A DNA stretch of 64,000 nucleotides from Gonatopus flavifemur (GCA_018340375.1 JAFFJZ010000004.1:27626001-27690000); one strand, 5' to 3'; positions 1 to 11,954 are shown, counted from the stretch's first letter. Notes: generated by a model from the sequence alone, not told the origin. Translations and numbers: made by a program.

Positions 1-187
1 ATGTGGAATGTGAGAATAACATGTCATAGTAAAATTTGTAAACTTAGTGACTGAATAGTCCCATACAGCACTGAAGATTTCATCAAGATTGCAAAAATCT
101 AACATTTGGAACATTGAAATATTCCTGTGATATTGCTGTATGTCACATTGTAACATTGTATCCGCCAATCTCACATTTCATATAATA

Positions 188-1443
188 TTAGGTTGGTAAG
201 AAAGTCTTAAACACACACACAAAGTAAGACAAAGGTTCTTATTATTTTCATAATATAATATTATTGAGTGATGTACGCTCCCTCTGCATCTACAACTCGT
301 GCCCGACGCTCTGGTAAACTTTGGATGCCCTCCGTCCAAAATTGTTCTGGTCGTGAGTTAAAAAAGTCGTTCAGCGCATTTTCGAGATCGGCGAGATCAT
401 CAAATTCCTTATCCTGTGAATAATTTTTCAATGGCCGGAGAAGATGGTAGTCGGTAGGAGCCAAGTCCGGTGAATACAGTGGATGTGGTAAAACTTCCCA
501 ACCCAGCTGCGAAATACAGTCCTGTGTCATCTTGGCTACGTGGGGTCGAGCGTTGTCATGGAGAAGTCGAAGTATGACACGTGTACGCCTTTATAGTTTG
601 ATAATTTCAGCCAGTTTTTGCGGTTGTCTAGTGTGAGTCTTCGCCGGTATCCTGGTTTGAGCTGGTAGCAATTTGTAATAGAGCAAGCCCTCAGAGTCCC
701 ACCAACAACAGAGTGATACTCTCTGTACTCCGTGAGGCAGTTTAGGGGTTGGCTCTGGTTCTTCTCCTTTCGGTGGCCACTGTCGCTTGCGTGTGTGGTT
801 AACATAGAGCACCCAACTTTCAGCTTCAGTGACGATTTCTCGAAGAAAATCCTCTCTGTTCGGACGATGCAGGAGTGAAAGATATATAGACACCCGTGAC
901 GCTTTGTTTGATTCGCTGAGATCGTGTGGTATCCAAGACGACAGAACTTTTCTATATCTCACCTCTTGTAAATGTTGAAGAATCGTGGGGTGGCTACAAC
1001 CAAGTTTGTTGGCTGATTCTCGTGACGACGTGTTAGGCTTTGCCTTTATAAGTGCACGCAGTTTTTCATCGTTAACAGTTGATTTCCTGCCGAACCTGGG
1101 TTTGTCTTCAAAAGATGTATCGCCTAAGCGGAAACGTTGATACCAACGAGATACAGTTGAATGATAAACAACGTCTGACTTGAACGCGCTGCAAATACTA
1201 GCGGCTGCAGCTCTTGCATAATGCCCTTGTAAAAATTCGTAATCAGCGATTGCTCGAAGTGCGCTTTGTTGCATTTTTGCTTGTACTGACTGCGCGGAAC
1301 AACTGACTGGTTTATAAACCCTGCGGTATGCAAGGCTCTAGACTAATCTCGCATAGACGACTCTCGAATGTTCTCAAACTTTGTTATTAGAAAAAATAGA
1401 TTAATTGAAAAAAAAGTGTCGCCAGATTTTTTCACCAACCCAA
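188..1443 (-). mobile_element. mariner element, copy 1 (dead)
   Basis: A 1256-bp Tc1/mariner-type DNA transposon. Its ends are TTAGGTTGGT at 188 and, on the other strand, TTGGGTTGGT ending at 1443; they match at 9 of 10 terminal bases and then drift. It is flanked on both sides by TA (186-187 and 1444-1445), the target duplication of the superfamily. Length is usual for mariner (about 1.3 kb). The single reading frame inside is inactivated (see 261-1274), so the copy could only move with help from another source. Superfamily is certain; subfamily is not. Confidence 0.93.
261..1274 (-). pseudogene. mariner DD34D transposase, broken
   Basis: Cut-and-paste transposase relic covering the element in one frame of 338 codons. 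Visible landmarks are an N-terminal paired helix-turn-helix region (about residues 1-110), a WIPHDL motif in place of WVPHEL, the second catalytic Asp in LLHDNARPHVA, and the third in YSPDLAPTDYH, exactly 34 residues later. Two defects are seen. An in-frame TAA at 591-593 sits shortly before the HDN motif. The first catalytic Asp of the expected VTGDE is Ala (VTEAESW; codon GCT at 822-824), a single-base change from GAT. There is no frameshift: the open stretches 261-530 and 591-1274 share one frame. Loss of a metal-binding Asp would abolish catalysis even without the stop. Confidence 0.93.
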
Positions 1444-1445
1444 TA

Positions 1446-1948
1446 TTTTCGAATTATTTCTGAAATATTTCAAGAACATTTATAAAATGATGATTCGTAA
1501 TATTTCTCTGGTAGTGTATCTAAGACATAGCAAATGCTAACATTTCAGTTGATACATTTTTGACATATTCCTGTGAATGGATGTTGAAACGTCATGAAAG
1601 TGAAAGATTTGAGTGTAATTGGGATATCACTGGAATCTATGGTTTGTTATGGAGTGCCATACTTCGAATCCATCAAGGACTTATACAAGTAGCCTCATTG
1701 AGTACATGAGTTATAAAAACATTCTTCCTAGCCCCTATGTTTTCTCCTAAACGTGACGTTGAGATTCTCCACTAGATGAACTTTTAAAAGATGTTGAATG
1801 CTGCCTCATGTTTCGCAAGAATGCAAATAAATGAAGCTTAGTTTATAAAAAATGTTGAGAATACAAACATTGATTGAGTTGTATTGTTGCCTTGCGAGGA
1901 TGGGTTTTGAAATATTGAAAAATGTTCTAACAAAGTCCTCTGTCTTAA
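1446..1948. other. AT-rich stretch, no gene seen
   Basis: No coding signal. Short AACATTT/ACATTG words recur on both sides of mariner copy 1 (60-180 and 1450-1570), so the mariner may have landed in an older word-rich element whose ends I cannot define. Confidence 0.4.
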
Positions 1949-2252
1949 CCCAACCAGAAATTTACAACAGGCGCAGTACTGCACCAGTACTAGCCAAGAC
2001 TGGCAGGGTACTGGCATTTGTCTGGAATGATAACGCTTTTCAGTACTGGGGATTGAGTACTGATACCATTATTCGCAATCAGTGCAGGGCCAGTACTGGG
2101 TTAGTACCTGGCCAGTATTAAGTTCTCAGTACTGGTTTATCAGTACAGGCATAGTACTGTATTTTTATGTATCCAGTACTGATCCCGTACGTGTTGACCA
2201 AGTGTCGGAGACCCAATACTGGCACTGTACTGCACCTGTTGTCAACATTGGC
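1949..2252. mobile_element. Inverted-repeat element, CAGTACTGG-word family
   Basis: About 304 bp with inverted ends. The left end starts CCCAACCAGAAATTTACAAC and the right end, read on the minus strand, carries GTTGACAACAGGTGCAGTAC. The interior is packed with degenerate CAGTACTGG words on both strands. The shared core GAATGATAACGC lies at 2035-2046, 86 bp from the left end. It has no coding capacity; the open frames here are translations of the word. TTAA precedes the left end but not the right. Confidence 0.65.
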
Positions 2253-2320
2253 ATATTACGGATTTTTCTGATTGGGATTACGCTTTATAGCTTCACTATG
2301 GAATTTTCATGATATATTGT

Positions 2321-2569
2321 CACTGCAAAAAAACTTCCAAAAAAAGGTTTGGAAGTTTTTGACCTAACATTTTTTGGTAAGTTCACAAACATAGTGGATG
2401 AAATTACAAACAATTTTTGTCAATTGACAAATCTTTTCTGGGAAATCACAAAAATTGTTTGGAAATTTACAGAAAATTTGTGAGTTTCCAAACAATTTGG
2501 AAATTTACCAATCTGTAAGTTTTTCACCATACTTTTCTGCTTGGAAATTCACGAATATTTTCCACAGTG
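2321..2569. mobile_element. CACTG-ended short element, TTTGGAAATTT words
   Basis: A 249-bp element that begins CACTGCAAAAAAACTTCC and ends with CCACAGTG. Its interior is dominated by TTTGGAAATTTAC/TTGTAAATTTCC words in both orientations. No clear target duplication is seen (TTGT on the left, TATG on the right). It belongs with the CACTG-ended hairpins elsewhere in the window (20939, 30631, 34749, 38505). Confidence 0.55.
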
Positions 2570-3470
2570 TATGATTTCATTACTTTGGTCAGTTTTCCCA
2601 CTTCATGCCATATTTCATAGGTCATGAATATTCAGTTAATCATTATGTTCCACATACATGCGATGAATTTCCCTATTATATACATCTGAGAGAAAATAAC
2701 GTTTCCAGGAAACAAAGTTGTTTGTGATTTTTTTCTGTTCATGTTTTATATTGTTACACAGCTGTGACAATAATAACACATTGAAGCGTAAATTCCATAG
2801 TCACGATGAGTCTAATGCATATCGTAAAATGAAAATCGAATGACGCGGGGGTTGTTCATTCAAGTTTGTTCATGTAGAATGCTCAAACAATATCGGTGTT
2901 CGTGGCTTTCGAGCCATTTACGCAACGACAGCTGACGAATCTACGCCTGTCATTTCGTGGTCCGTTATTTCAATCCCTAGTCATTCCCAACACGAAACGT
3001 GTTCCTCTAATCTATTAGTTTTTCAAACACACCCTTTGCAGTTTATACGACAATATTTCTTTTTTCTCGTCAATAATATGCTTGTTTGTTTATTTGAATA
3101 ATATGAAAATTTATAACACGAGAATAGAATATCTCCCGTGAATGATCTTGGGAACCTATTTTTTTCGCATATTAGCCATCAATGAAGTTCAATTCGATGA
3201 CATCATTTCACGTTTTTTTTCTGTAGTAAGAGAATACTCTCTAAATCCAAATTAGTGAAATTTGCTGATTCTCAGTACTTCTCACTGATTCAGATTTACA
3301 CAGTATAATGTGTTCATATGGAGGTATACGGTGTGTTTATCTTACGAAATATTGGTTGAAAATTTATAAATATTTCATCTAAAAATATCCATACTGTTAA
3401 TACATTCATGATACTTCCCTATATAATTAAATTTGAAGTGCGTACCCCTCCTTAGTTTGATCATACAGTG
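2570..3470. other. AT-rich DNA, nothing recognised
   Basis: No open frame worth calling, no inverted-repeat element with definable ends, and no RNA gene seen. Confidence 0.4.
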
Positions 3471-4025
3471 GGAAAGGAGCGGAGGCTATTAAAAATGCGT
3501 CTCCTGAATGGAATATGATACTACCGTGTATGATTTGAAGCACTAAATCGTGATTAAGTTCAAATCAGAAATTCGAACACATATTTTACGTATCATTTCT
3601 CATTCTTGGGAGGTTCTATGGAACTTCCTACGGCACCCCTCTATTGGAATTTGATCGTTTTATGGAGCTAAGGAAATTGAAACAAAAACATGTTTGAAAG
3701 AAACGATTCTTGCTGGAACTGTGCGACTAAACCGCGGAAGTTAATTCGAGGAAATTGGAGGGGGTGGAGAGTGTTAAAAATGTGTCCCCTGATTGAAAAA
3801 TCATACTACCATGTATGATTTAAAACACCGCACTGAATCATGAACAAGTTCGAATCAGAAGTTCAAAAACATCTTTCACATTTCATTTCTCATTCTCATT
3901 CTCATTGGAAGTTCCATAGAACTTTCTGCGATCCCTCTGTATTGGAATTAGATCGTCTTACTGTTTTAACAAAAACTTGTTAAAAAAAAAATATTTTTGC
4001 TGGAGCCACGGAACTAAACTGGAAA
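3471..4025. repeat. Tandem duplication, two diverged units of ~270 bp
   Basis: Unit 1 (3471-3735) and unit 2 (3751-4025) align along their whole length in the same order. Shared anchors are TTAAAAATGYGTCYCCTGA, ATACTACCRTGTATGATTT, AAGTTCRAATCAGAARTTC, CATTTCTCATTCT, a TATTGGAATT-AGATCGT block and a TTGCTGGA end. Divergence and small indels show an old duplication. No coding frame is conserved between the units. Confidence 0.7.
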
Positions 4026-5193
4026 AAATATGGTTCCTGTAACCATCTGACCGTATTTTAATTACTTCTCCTTCAATATACACAATTACGATGGATTGAA
4101 ATCAAAGCGATCCCCTCATGATGAGGATCCATAAAACTGATTCGTGAAAAATTCACAAAAAATTTACAAACACAAAATTTTCGTACCAAATAACATTATT
4201 CGTTTATGAATTTGATACAAAAATATAGATAGAAGCTCACGCAGTAATGACTATCCTAAAATCCGAATATTCACGGATTTAATCAAATTTTTATTCTACT
4301 CACAGCTACTGCTAGTTTATGAGAATCACGCAGCATGATCAGATATTTCAAATGTCTATTTGTTCTTATGAATCCTTATGAAAGCAAACCAAATTTGTAT
4401 CCACGTCCATTCAAAATTACATTTTAGAATTCATCACAACGTAGGAACACCAAGTAGATTATTTTTGAAGACTGTTTGCTTGATGAATATATTGTTGAAC
4501 TCGTATAGCTTCATTCCATAATAGCGTGGTGACCGTTGAAGATAAAACATAAAATACTGAAACTGTAGATCATTAATTTCTTTGAATCGATGTGAAAACT
4601 TGTTTAAATCCGATCAATTCCTCATAATTCATTTTCTTATGACGTGTGTATGTGATTATAAAGTACCATTAATTTCGAAATCGAAGAAGAAAATCTCCTG
4701 CAAATTCCTTAAAGAATCATCTCATATGAAATTATTTGACAAGAACAGCAAATGAACGCACCCTAGTAAGAATAATCATAGCGGTTGTCTAGCACCTTAC
4801 AAAGGTACTAGCAGTGAAACTAGTCACTAGAAAAGACCTTGACACACGGAGCTAGGAATTAGCTGTGGTAGCTATTTTGTGTATTTGATATTTGGATAGC
4901 GAAAAAAATTGCTGCAAAAGTCAGATTTTAGCTATCCAAATATGAACCACATCATTTTTTCCCGTGCATTGACTATGAGGTGGCTAGAGTCATTTCTGCT
5001 ACAAACCGATGTTTTGTGATTGATGTTAATATTTTGTGAGAATCTTAGATACGAGAATTCGTCTGAAATTCGATTGAATTTTCTTGAAATTATAGCCTTT
5101 TGAAACTGCTCTCCATAAAAAACTATACATCATCAATCGATCTTGATCCAAACTCAGGAGTATAAACCGCGATCGAATGAAAATTGATCTCAC
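4026..5193. other. AT-rich DNA with one small perfect hairpin
   Basis: The only structure seen is a 13-bp perfect inverted repeat, ATATTTGGATAGC at 4888-4900 and its complement at 4931-4943, around a 30-bp loop. Just before it (4790-4870) CTAG-containing words recur. No gene is supported. Confidence 0.4.
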
Positions 5194-5316
5194 CTCTGTA
5201 CTTATATACGTGGATTTCAAATTCCGCTACTTCACTCACAAGTGCATACAACCCCTGATTAAACAGTTCGAAACTCATGGGGAAGTTTTCAGAGTGTTCA
5301 TCATGCTCGGAATTGC
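5194..5316 (-). CDS. Candidate internal exon of an unknown protein
   Basis: A 123-bp open segment of 40 full codons, reading NSEHDEHSEN... to ...EIHVYKYR, with balanced, acidic, protein-like composition unlike the low-complexity frames around it. It is preceded by a strong acceptor (a run of T followed by CAG, boundary at 5316/5317) and ends at a good donor (CAGAG/GTGAGA, boundary 5194/5193). Both junctions leave the same phase, so the exon is a multiple of three and could be skipped or shuffled without a frameshift. If the donor is not used the frame runs on to a stop at 5123. I recognise no family and found no partner exon. Confidence 0.3.
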
Positions 5317-6889
5317 CTGAAAAAAAATAGTAAGACTGAATCATAAAATGATATCATTGAAAGTCTCAATACTCTCATACTCTTTGAATCTTAGAACGGA
5401 AAATATTTGCTACTTCATAATGAAAAGAAATCAATAAAGTATGGGGACTTCGTGAACTATCAAAAAACCCCGTATGATATTTTTATTGTGATGTCAGATT
5501 TATGAGAGCACAAATAAACTCTCCTCTTGCATGGAACTCTGAAAACAACATTAATATGATCCTAATATGAGTGAATTCATATAAATTGACTTAAATTGAA
5601 TCCTGATGGAAATTATAACTTTTGGTTATTTATCAGTATATTGACATGTTTGCAAAATACAGTCACTCTGAAACAAATTCCAACTGACCTTTAATTATAC
5701 TTTAAAATTCATTCCATAGGCCATGAAATTTCATTGAATGTTATTCAACGTAAAATCGATACGGATGAAGCGTCAAAATTTTTGTTCGCTTGCAATAAAT
5801 TTCAGTAGTGTTGATCAATATCCAACCCATCATGATTGGAATAACTTTGATAAATTTGAAGCAACCTCGGTTCAATTGATCATCCACAAATGAACTGTAC
5901 TTCAGATAATATGTCGTTAAATGAATTTATTCACCAGAGGAAATTATTATTGCCTCACCAGTGCTTGTATCTTCAATGCATTTTCCGGAATTATTGAAAT
6001 GTGAAATTTATCAAAATGGAACTCAACTTTTGAAAAAAATCAACTTTTGATGGATCATCTTTTGGAATTTCATCAGTCCTATATCCAAAGTAAATTCTTG
6101 AACATTTGCTCCCACAAAGGGGAAAAATGTGAAAATAAGTTTTGTTAATACAAATTATAAATTTCAATATCTCATTATACTTTCAGAATGTTGCTGAGGT
6201 TTGAATAGTTTATTGGAACAAATCGGTCAACAAATCACAAAATCCTTAGCTGTTACAGAAATAGAATCTCATGGTACACTTCTTGAACAATGTTTCCAGT
6301 TCATATCAACAATGTCATTTTTTTTCAGTGTGAATTTATGACTTCAAGGTTCCAATTTTGAATTCTTTGTAATGGTGCAAAATAAGTTTGATTGTTTCAA
6401 ATACTCTGTATGTTTGATGGAATTGAATGAATTTCTCCAGAGATAACCTGAATTATTTGGAAGATGCTCAGGTCCAATTACTTTGAAGTACACTGTGAAA
6501 AACAATTACTGAATTTTCTCCTAAAAAATGGCGGTAGTGATGTTTTTCATGAATGGAAGACTTTGGACCATGATTTGATGAACTCCTTTTTCCATTTTTC
6601 GAAGAATTCAATACGCAGAAGACAGAATACAATTATTGAGTACTTTTTGCTCGTGTAACACTTTCCAAAATACACTTTAAATTCACTGAAGTGTATTATT
6701 TTCGTAGTAAATCGGTTCATACCAATACAAAGTGATTTCAAACACACCTAGCTCTCTTTGATAGTAAATAAGTAAACCTGAAACAGAAGAATCTCAGTAA
6801 TGGATCTTTTTCCATGCTTTCAGATGAAGAGCGTGAGGAAGAAGTTTTTAACACACTGTTAGAATTATCTGTGTTAAATTTCATGTACC
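5317..6889. other. AT-rich DNA, nothing recognised
   Basis: Rich in GAATTC/TTGAATT-like words, with no element ends or gene. Short open frames at 6464-6747 lie on both strands of the same DNA and look random. Confidence 0.4.
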
Positions 6890-7065
6890 AGATTTGGAAG
6901 TTATTTTCATATACATTTGTACATTGAATTTGGAACATCTGAATGTCGATTGCATTGTAGTTGAATGTACAAATGTACAGTGAAGTTGGATTCATATGCA
7001 GCTGTTGAATTTAATGTACAAATGTTTGAGGATGGTTATGAAATTCACAAACATTTCCAACAGGG
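6890..7065. repeat. TGTACAAATGTACA word cluster
   Basis: At least five degenerate copies of ACATTTGTACATT or its complement within 180 bp. The self-complementary word resembles the interiors of the inverted-repeat elements elsewhere, but I could not find terminal repeats. Confidence 0.4.
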
Positions 7066-9238
7066 CAGAAACTCTGAAGAAAGAACGAATTTCGATTTGA
7101 GAGGTGACCGCTAGAGACCAACTGAAAATGGATTTTGTTTTTGACCAGAACCAAAATAGCATTTTGGGAGTTTATGAATTTTGAGCCGGAGATCGAGAAT
7201 GATATCGAATTCCGGTTAGTCTCTAATGACCACGAATAATTGAAGTAGCACTTAGTAGTCTCTTTGGTCTACCCACTGCTCTAGTTCCATTAAGTGTACA
7301 TTGAACAACCCTACCTTCTACTCTTCGATTCTCGGAACATGCCCTACCCATCGCTACCTTCAGTTTTTCATCATAATCCTGACTGAATCTGGTCTCGAGT
7401 ATAAGAGATATAGTTCGTGATTAGGACGTTCCCTCCCTTCCTCAATTCCCTTATCTATCACAACATCTGATATTTGTGTTGATATCTTATTTTCAAACAC
7501 TGTGACGCCCCTCAAACGTATAAAATCACGGATTGAAATAATTGCTCTTTATAACCTCATGTTGAGTTTTCAACAAAACCTGTGATTATAAAAAAATGGA
7601 TAAAAATTCATGTTGATTCACGCTGTTTCTTATTATACGAAGCTGATGTTTTACATAAGAAGTACATACATGTATTATTTGGCTCATGTCTTCTGTGTCC
7701 TATAGTTATTCTGGTCGTTCATGCACGCTACTGTGTATATAATGATCTCCAGGATTCCAGCGTCGCTTAAAGGATATAAGGATGCAAAGAAGAGTTGAAG
7801 CATCTCAGTTTCCGCTCCTTCCCTATGAAAGCTATAACATGGTTCAGCCATGGATTCTTGGATGAGCTAGAACTAACATGCATCGGCTTTGTCTTCTTTG
7901 ATAATATGAGTTTCTTGCGGAGTACATGCATATCGTTACAGCACGCGTCCTTCATCCATGATCGCTCTCCTCCCCAGAAAAAGAGCAATACAAGAAAAAC
8001 ATGAAAGAAAAGTGAAAACTTGAAATATCATGAGGTGGAATAGGATTCTTCTTTTAATAGGAGAGATCAAATATTTATTTTTCAACGTTCATCTAATTTC
8101 TTTTGGTGTATTTTAAATGAAAATGGAGGGAAGCAAGAATATTTGAATTGGAATCAAGATCCGCAAAAGACATACTTACTCTAAATCGAGCGAGAGAAAA
8201 TCAATTGATGATGAAGAAGCATGTTACTGAAACTCATAACTTTCTCACTGAAACTGATGAATTCATAATTACATGATCATAAACAGGAGTTTTCGGTGTA
8301 ATTTGAGATCCATATTGCTGAAATAATTCTACAAACTTTGCTATGAAGCTTGAGGTGCAATTCCCTCGGAGCAAATTAAGTACAAATGAATAGTGGATGA
8401 GATTGTTTTTGATCATGAATTCAAAATTATTCGTACTTCCGAATGTCGGTTATTCGATTGATATTTTTTTGATGAATGCAATGTTTCAATGTTTTACTAA
8501 TAAGGATTAAGAAACTCAAATGGAAGTGGAAGAATGTGAATCAATGTAATTCACTACACAGCTTGTCATTTCAGGGCAACGTACAACAAAAGAAAGCTTT
8601 TTTTTACATGCAATCAAAAGGGATAAACCTGGGATACATGTTGGGATGTGTTAGCTATGAATTGTTAATTGAAAAATTACAAGTCATAAAATTTTTTCTG
8701 TAATGATGTTTTCTGAGTTCCTGTAAGTAATGTACGCGTATCGTTAACAACGTACGCTATTTATAACTGTCGCAAATATAAAACATGCACTAACGACTAC
8801 CCCGCTTTATATTCAAACGTGCACAATTTTTCACCTCTTCCTGAGTCTCCCACTATATTTCAAGCGCAACAGAAATAATGAGGATTGGATACATCACGGT
8901 AACGAATGCTATGGATATTTCGTGGTGAGCAGCATAATGTTCACACTCAGAAGACAAACAGTGGTACATGGATTGCATATATTTGAAATCAAAATCCACA
9001 TGTTGCGTGCATTATGAATTCTCAGGCATAGTAGTTTCTGAACAATTATGCGCCCGTGAAAAATTAATCTGACGATGGAAAGAAAAGTCCCTTTCAATCA
9101 GAAAAGGTAGTTCGCTTTTGTTTTCTTCTTAAATTGAGAATGGGGAAGAGTCGGGTAAAGTGGGAAGTCGTTTAAGGTAGGAAACGTCGACTGTTTCTGT
9201 ATAGCCGTGTATTTATGAATGGTCTAACGCATCTCAAG
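7066..9238. other. Intergenic, no supported feature
   Basis: Mixed-composition DNA. Overlapping short frames occur on both strands at 7767-8004, which argues against real coding. No element boundaries are seen. Confidence 0.4.
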
Positions 9239-9827
9239 TGTGTAAAAACGGCGGCCCGATCTAAGCTCAGGATGGGTGCCCATGCTGCTCAACTTGGGGC
9301 CAAGCTGGACAGGCAAATGGGGCCAACCCTGAGATGATAACATCGTTCTCAGCTTGGCTGTATTGCTTTGCCCGAGGATTGGTAACATCATGGGCCCAGC
9401 ATGAACCCAGACTAGGCAATCAATACTGCCCCTTCCTTTTTTTTCAAATTGAAAAATTGCTGTGAATTCTACCCCAGCGAGCATGAATTTCAGCCCCACT
9501 TTGTCCCAGTCTTGCGCCTAGTGTTGAGCCCCATCGTGCCTATATAGGCCCAAGACTGGACCAAAGTGGGACCAAAATTCATACACGCTGAGGATTGTAC
9601 ACACATGCTCAGGGTATTAATTCACCACAATCTTGGCCTAACGCTGATCCAAATTGGGGTCAAGTTCAAATGTGACTCGTTATTTCCATTTTTTGCCAAC
9701 CATAATTGTATGGGAAAGCACAACAAGGCCAAGATTGAGCCAACATGGGCCCCATTATTATTCCTCAATACTGGGTTGAAGAGGATGGACCCAGCCTGGG
9801 GCCTATTGTCATTATAGGCAATACACG
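9239..9827 (+). mobile_element. TTGGGCC-word element, copy 1
   Basis: 589 bp. The ends TGTGTAAAAACGGCGGCCC at 9239 and, on the minus strand from 9827, CGTGTATTGCCTATAATGAC followed by AGTGGGCCCC, form an imperfect terminal inverted repeat with an indel. The interior is full of CCAAGCTGGGCCC/TTGGGGCCAA words, far more G+C-rich than its surroundings. The core dyad GAGATGATAACATCGTTC is at 9331-9348, 92 bp from the left end. A second copy lies in opposite orientation at 60210-60761. There is no coding capacity. Confidence 0.8.
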
Positions 9828-10080
9828 CTAGGGTAGTAGCTATACATTCGAAGTACCTACCATAACGATTTCCATAACTACTTCAATGGTAAATTAGGTG
9901 CGTATCAGCACGTTTTTTTCGGTAGCTATCATAGATGAGGGGATAACGTATAAGTTTCCCTAAAAATTTAAGTGTACACTCATGTCACTCTTGATAACCG
10001 ATTAGCAGATCAACAAATTCTTCACTCTCGACTAGACAAAGTTTGAAATGGTTGAAATAATATATTTGTCAGCTATAAGC

Positions 10081-10269
10081 TCAAAATGAAAGAATATCAT
10101 CATTTGATTCCCAATCAATACTTATTTTCAACAAATTTAATGCATTTTCCACTTCACCCAAACTTTTTCGGTTTCTGAAGAATTGATAAGCTAGCGCATC
10201 AGCTTGAGATTCGTGTGCGTTCATATATCTCAAAATTGAGTTGAATTCCTGCTCTTCAAGATAGCACAT
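10081..10269 (-). CDS. Small open frame, unknown
   Basis: 62 codons from an ATG at 10269, directly preceded by an in-frame TGA, to a stop at 10081. The peptide starts MCYLEEQEFNSILRYMNA and continues as a mostly amphipathic, helix-like sequence with normal residue usage. There is no convincing acceptor between the upstream stop and the ATG, so as a protein it would have to be a free-standing micro-ORF or a first exon. I do not recognise it; chance is quite possible. Confidence 0.2.
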   Translation of the reverse strand: MCYLEEQEFNSILRYMNAHESQADALAYQFFRNRKSLGEVENALNLLKISIDWESNDDILSF

Positions 10270-10587
10270 TCAAGATTCTACAAATCCCAACTCTCATACC
10301 TTGCATGGAATCAAATACAAATTCATTCCCTCTATATTCGACACTCCCCTATACTTTCCACAATTAAGAATATTTTGAACAAATGAAAATCGAACAATTG
10401 AAAATTCTTTCACCGCAAAAATTAATTCTTTGAAATGGATAGGGATAATTTTGATACCATATATCAAGGGAAAAGTTGCATCAAAATGAGAGGGAGCCTC
10501 TTATTTTTATATTGATTTTTTTTGGGTTTGAAGAAGCGCCAACAGTTCTATTATTCCTAATATTCTTCTATCAATTCCTAACTACAG

Positions 10588-10825
10588 ATTGTTGGATTAT
10601 ATTACTGATTCCAAACGGATGCTGTTCCTGAAATTGATTGGAATTGCATTGTTAATTCTTCGTTTGTATTGTCTCAAGCCGGGAGAATTTCAAGACGAAA
10701 CGAGATTCAAGAATCGATATAAGATGAGTGTTTCTAAGATCAAAAACTTAACAGATGAGACACGAAAACGGGTTATTCACTCTCTGAATTTGGATAGAAG
10801 GAATTCCAGTGGTTCCTCGTTTTGA
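10588..10825 (+). CDS. Candidate terminal exon of an unknown protein
   Basis: 78 codons open from a strong acceptor (a pyrimidine-rich tract, a CTAAC branch-point-like word, then CTACAG ending at 10587) to TGA at 10823-10825. There is no ATG at its start, which fits an exon rather than a free ORF. It encodes LLDYITDSKR, a hydrophobic segment (about residues 12-30, MLFLKLIGIALLILRLYCL), then a basic and polar tail ending NSSGSSF. That suggests one membrane segment and a cytoplasmic tail. No family is recognised and upstream exons were not found. Confidence 0.3.
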
Positions 10826-11836
10826 GTATCCCCTAAATGAACTCCAATTGAGAAAATATATAGTAGAAATAATAAGACCTAATCTTCTGTCGGGAATTTC
10901 AAGTATCGCATTGCGTGGATTGATTGATTTTGTGTATAATTGAATATCCTAAGAGAAACAGAATCAATTTTCCAATTGAGATTAACATGAACGTGCAAAT
11001 TTGAACGAGAGTTTTCAGATTTGACCTGAATATTTTCAATCTATTTGCGGATTGAATTGATTGGAATGCTCCAGTGCGCAGTTTTCATCTTCTGTTTCAT
11101 TCTTGATATGTTTATTCATTCCGAAAACATTTGAGAATTCAAATGTATTCAAAAATATGCACAAATATTCGGGCTCAGGAATGTGCATGATGTCTGTTAT
11201 TTGACATTCTATTCGTAGTTCCTGTTCAATAATACACAGTAAAGAGTAAAACTTCCTTCCAACCTCAATATCGGCTTATTTTGAGATGCAACCAAAACTA
11301 GAATTTCAGTCAAGTTTTCAAGTAAGATGCAGCCACTTTCAGTCAGACTTTTCACAATGTAGGATAGTTACAATGGATGTTTCTCTATCAAAGTACCTAT
11401 TCAGCTATTTCTGAGGTGAATAATCGTGCGACTCATGATTATTCTTTATTAAAAACAATGCATTTTTCTCAATATATTTCACGCTTCAGTGTTTTTTTAA
11501 TCACTGTCAGTAGGTCTATTCCTCACTCTCCTGCGTGCTTACATTTTTGAAAGTTATGGATGAATTCACACTCCAACGTGTAAAATAGAACGCTCAAAGA
11601 AATCCAGTTCCAACCAAATTCTCTAAGAACAACTGACTATTCAAAATACATTCAGCAGCACTGATCATATTTCTGGACTGTTTTACGGTTCACAGTAAAA
11701 AATAAATCTTAATTCCATAATCGACTGATTTTCACATGAGGCTCAAAATCAGCAATGTTACGATTTCTTCATTGATTTCAAGTATTATTGTTATATTCAA
11801 TTCTAGGAGCAATTATAATTTCTTTTTTCATGTTTC
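10826..11836. other. AT-rich DNA, nothing recognised
   Basis: No gene, element end or strong repeat. If 10588-10825 is a real last exon, its 3' untranslated region would lie at the start of this stretch; no canonical AATAAA was noted close by. Confidence 0.35.
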
Positions 11837-11954
11837 CCTGAGTGGAAAAGTTCCAAAATTATATATAATTTGTATATAATTTAATGTAGTTCATGTAAAA
11901 GTTGAAGATGATTATATATCAATTATATATTAGGTAAAAATTTTTTCCACTCGG
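11837..11954. repeat. Mini inverted-repeat element, ATATATAATT words
   Basis: 118 bp with ends CCTGAGTGGAAAAGTT and, from the other strand, CCGAGTGGAAAAAATTT. The interior consists of ATATATAATT-type words in both orientations. It has the same plan as the larger word-filled elements but a different terminus. Confidence 0.5.

Noticed and set aside
7767..8004. Overlapping frames on both strands as a gene
   Set aside because: No protein-like composition, and sense and antisense are both open by chance.
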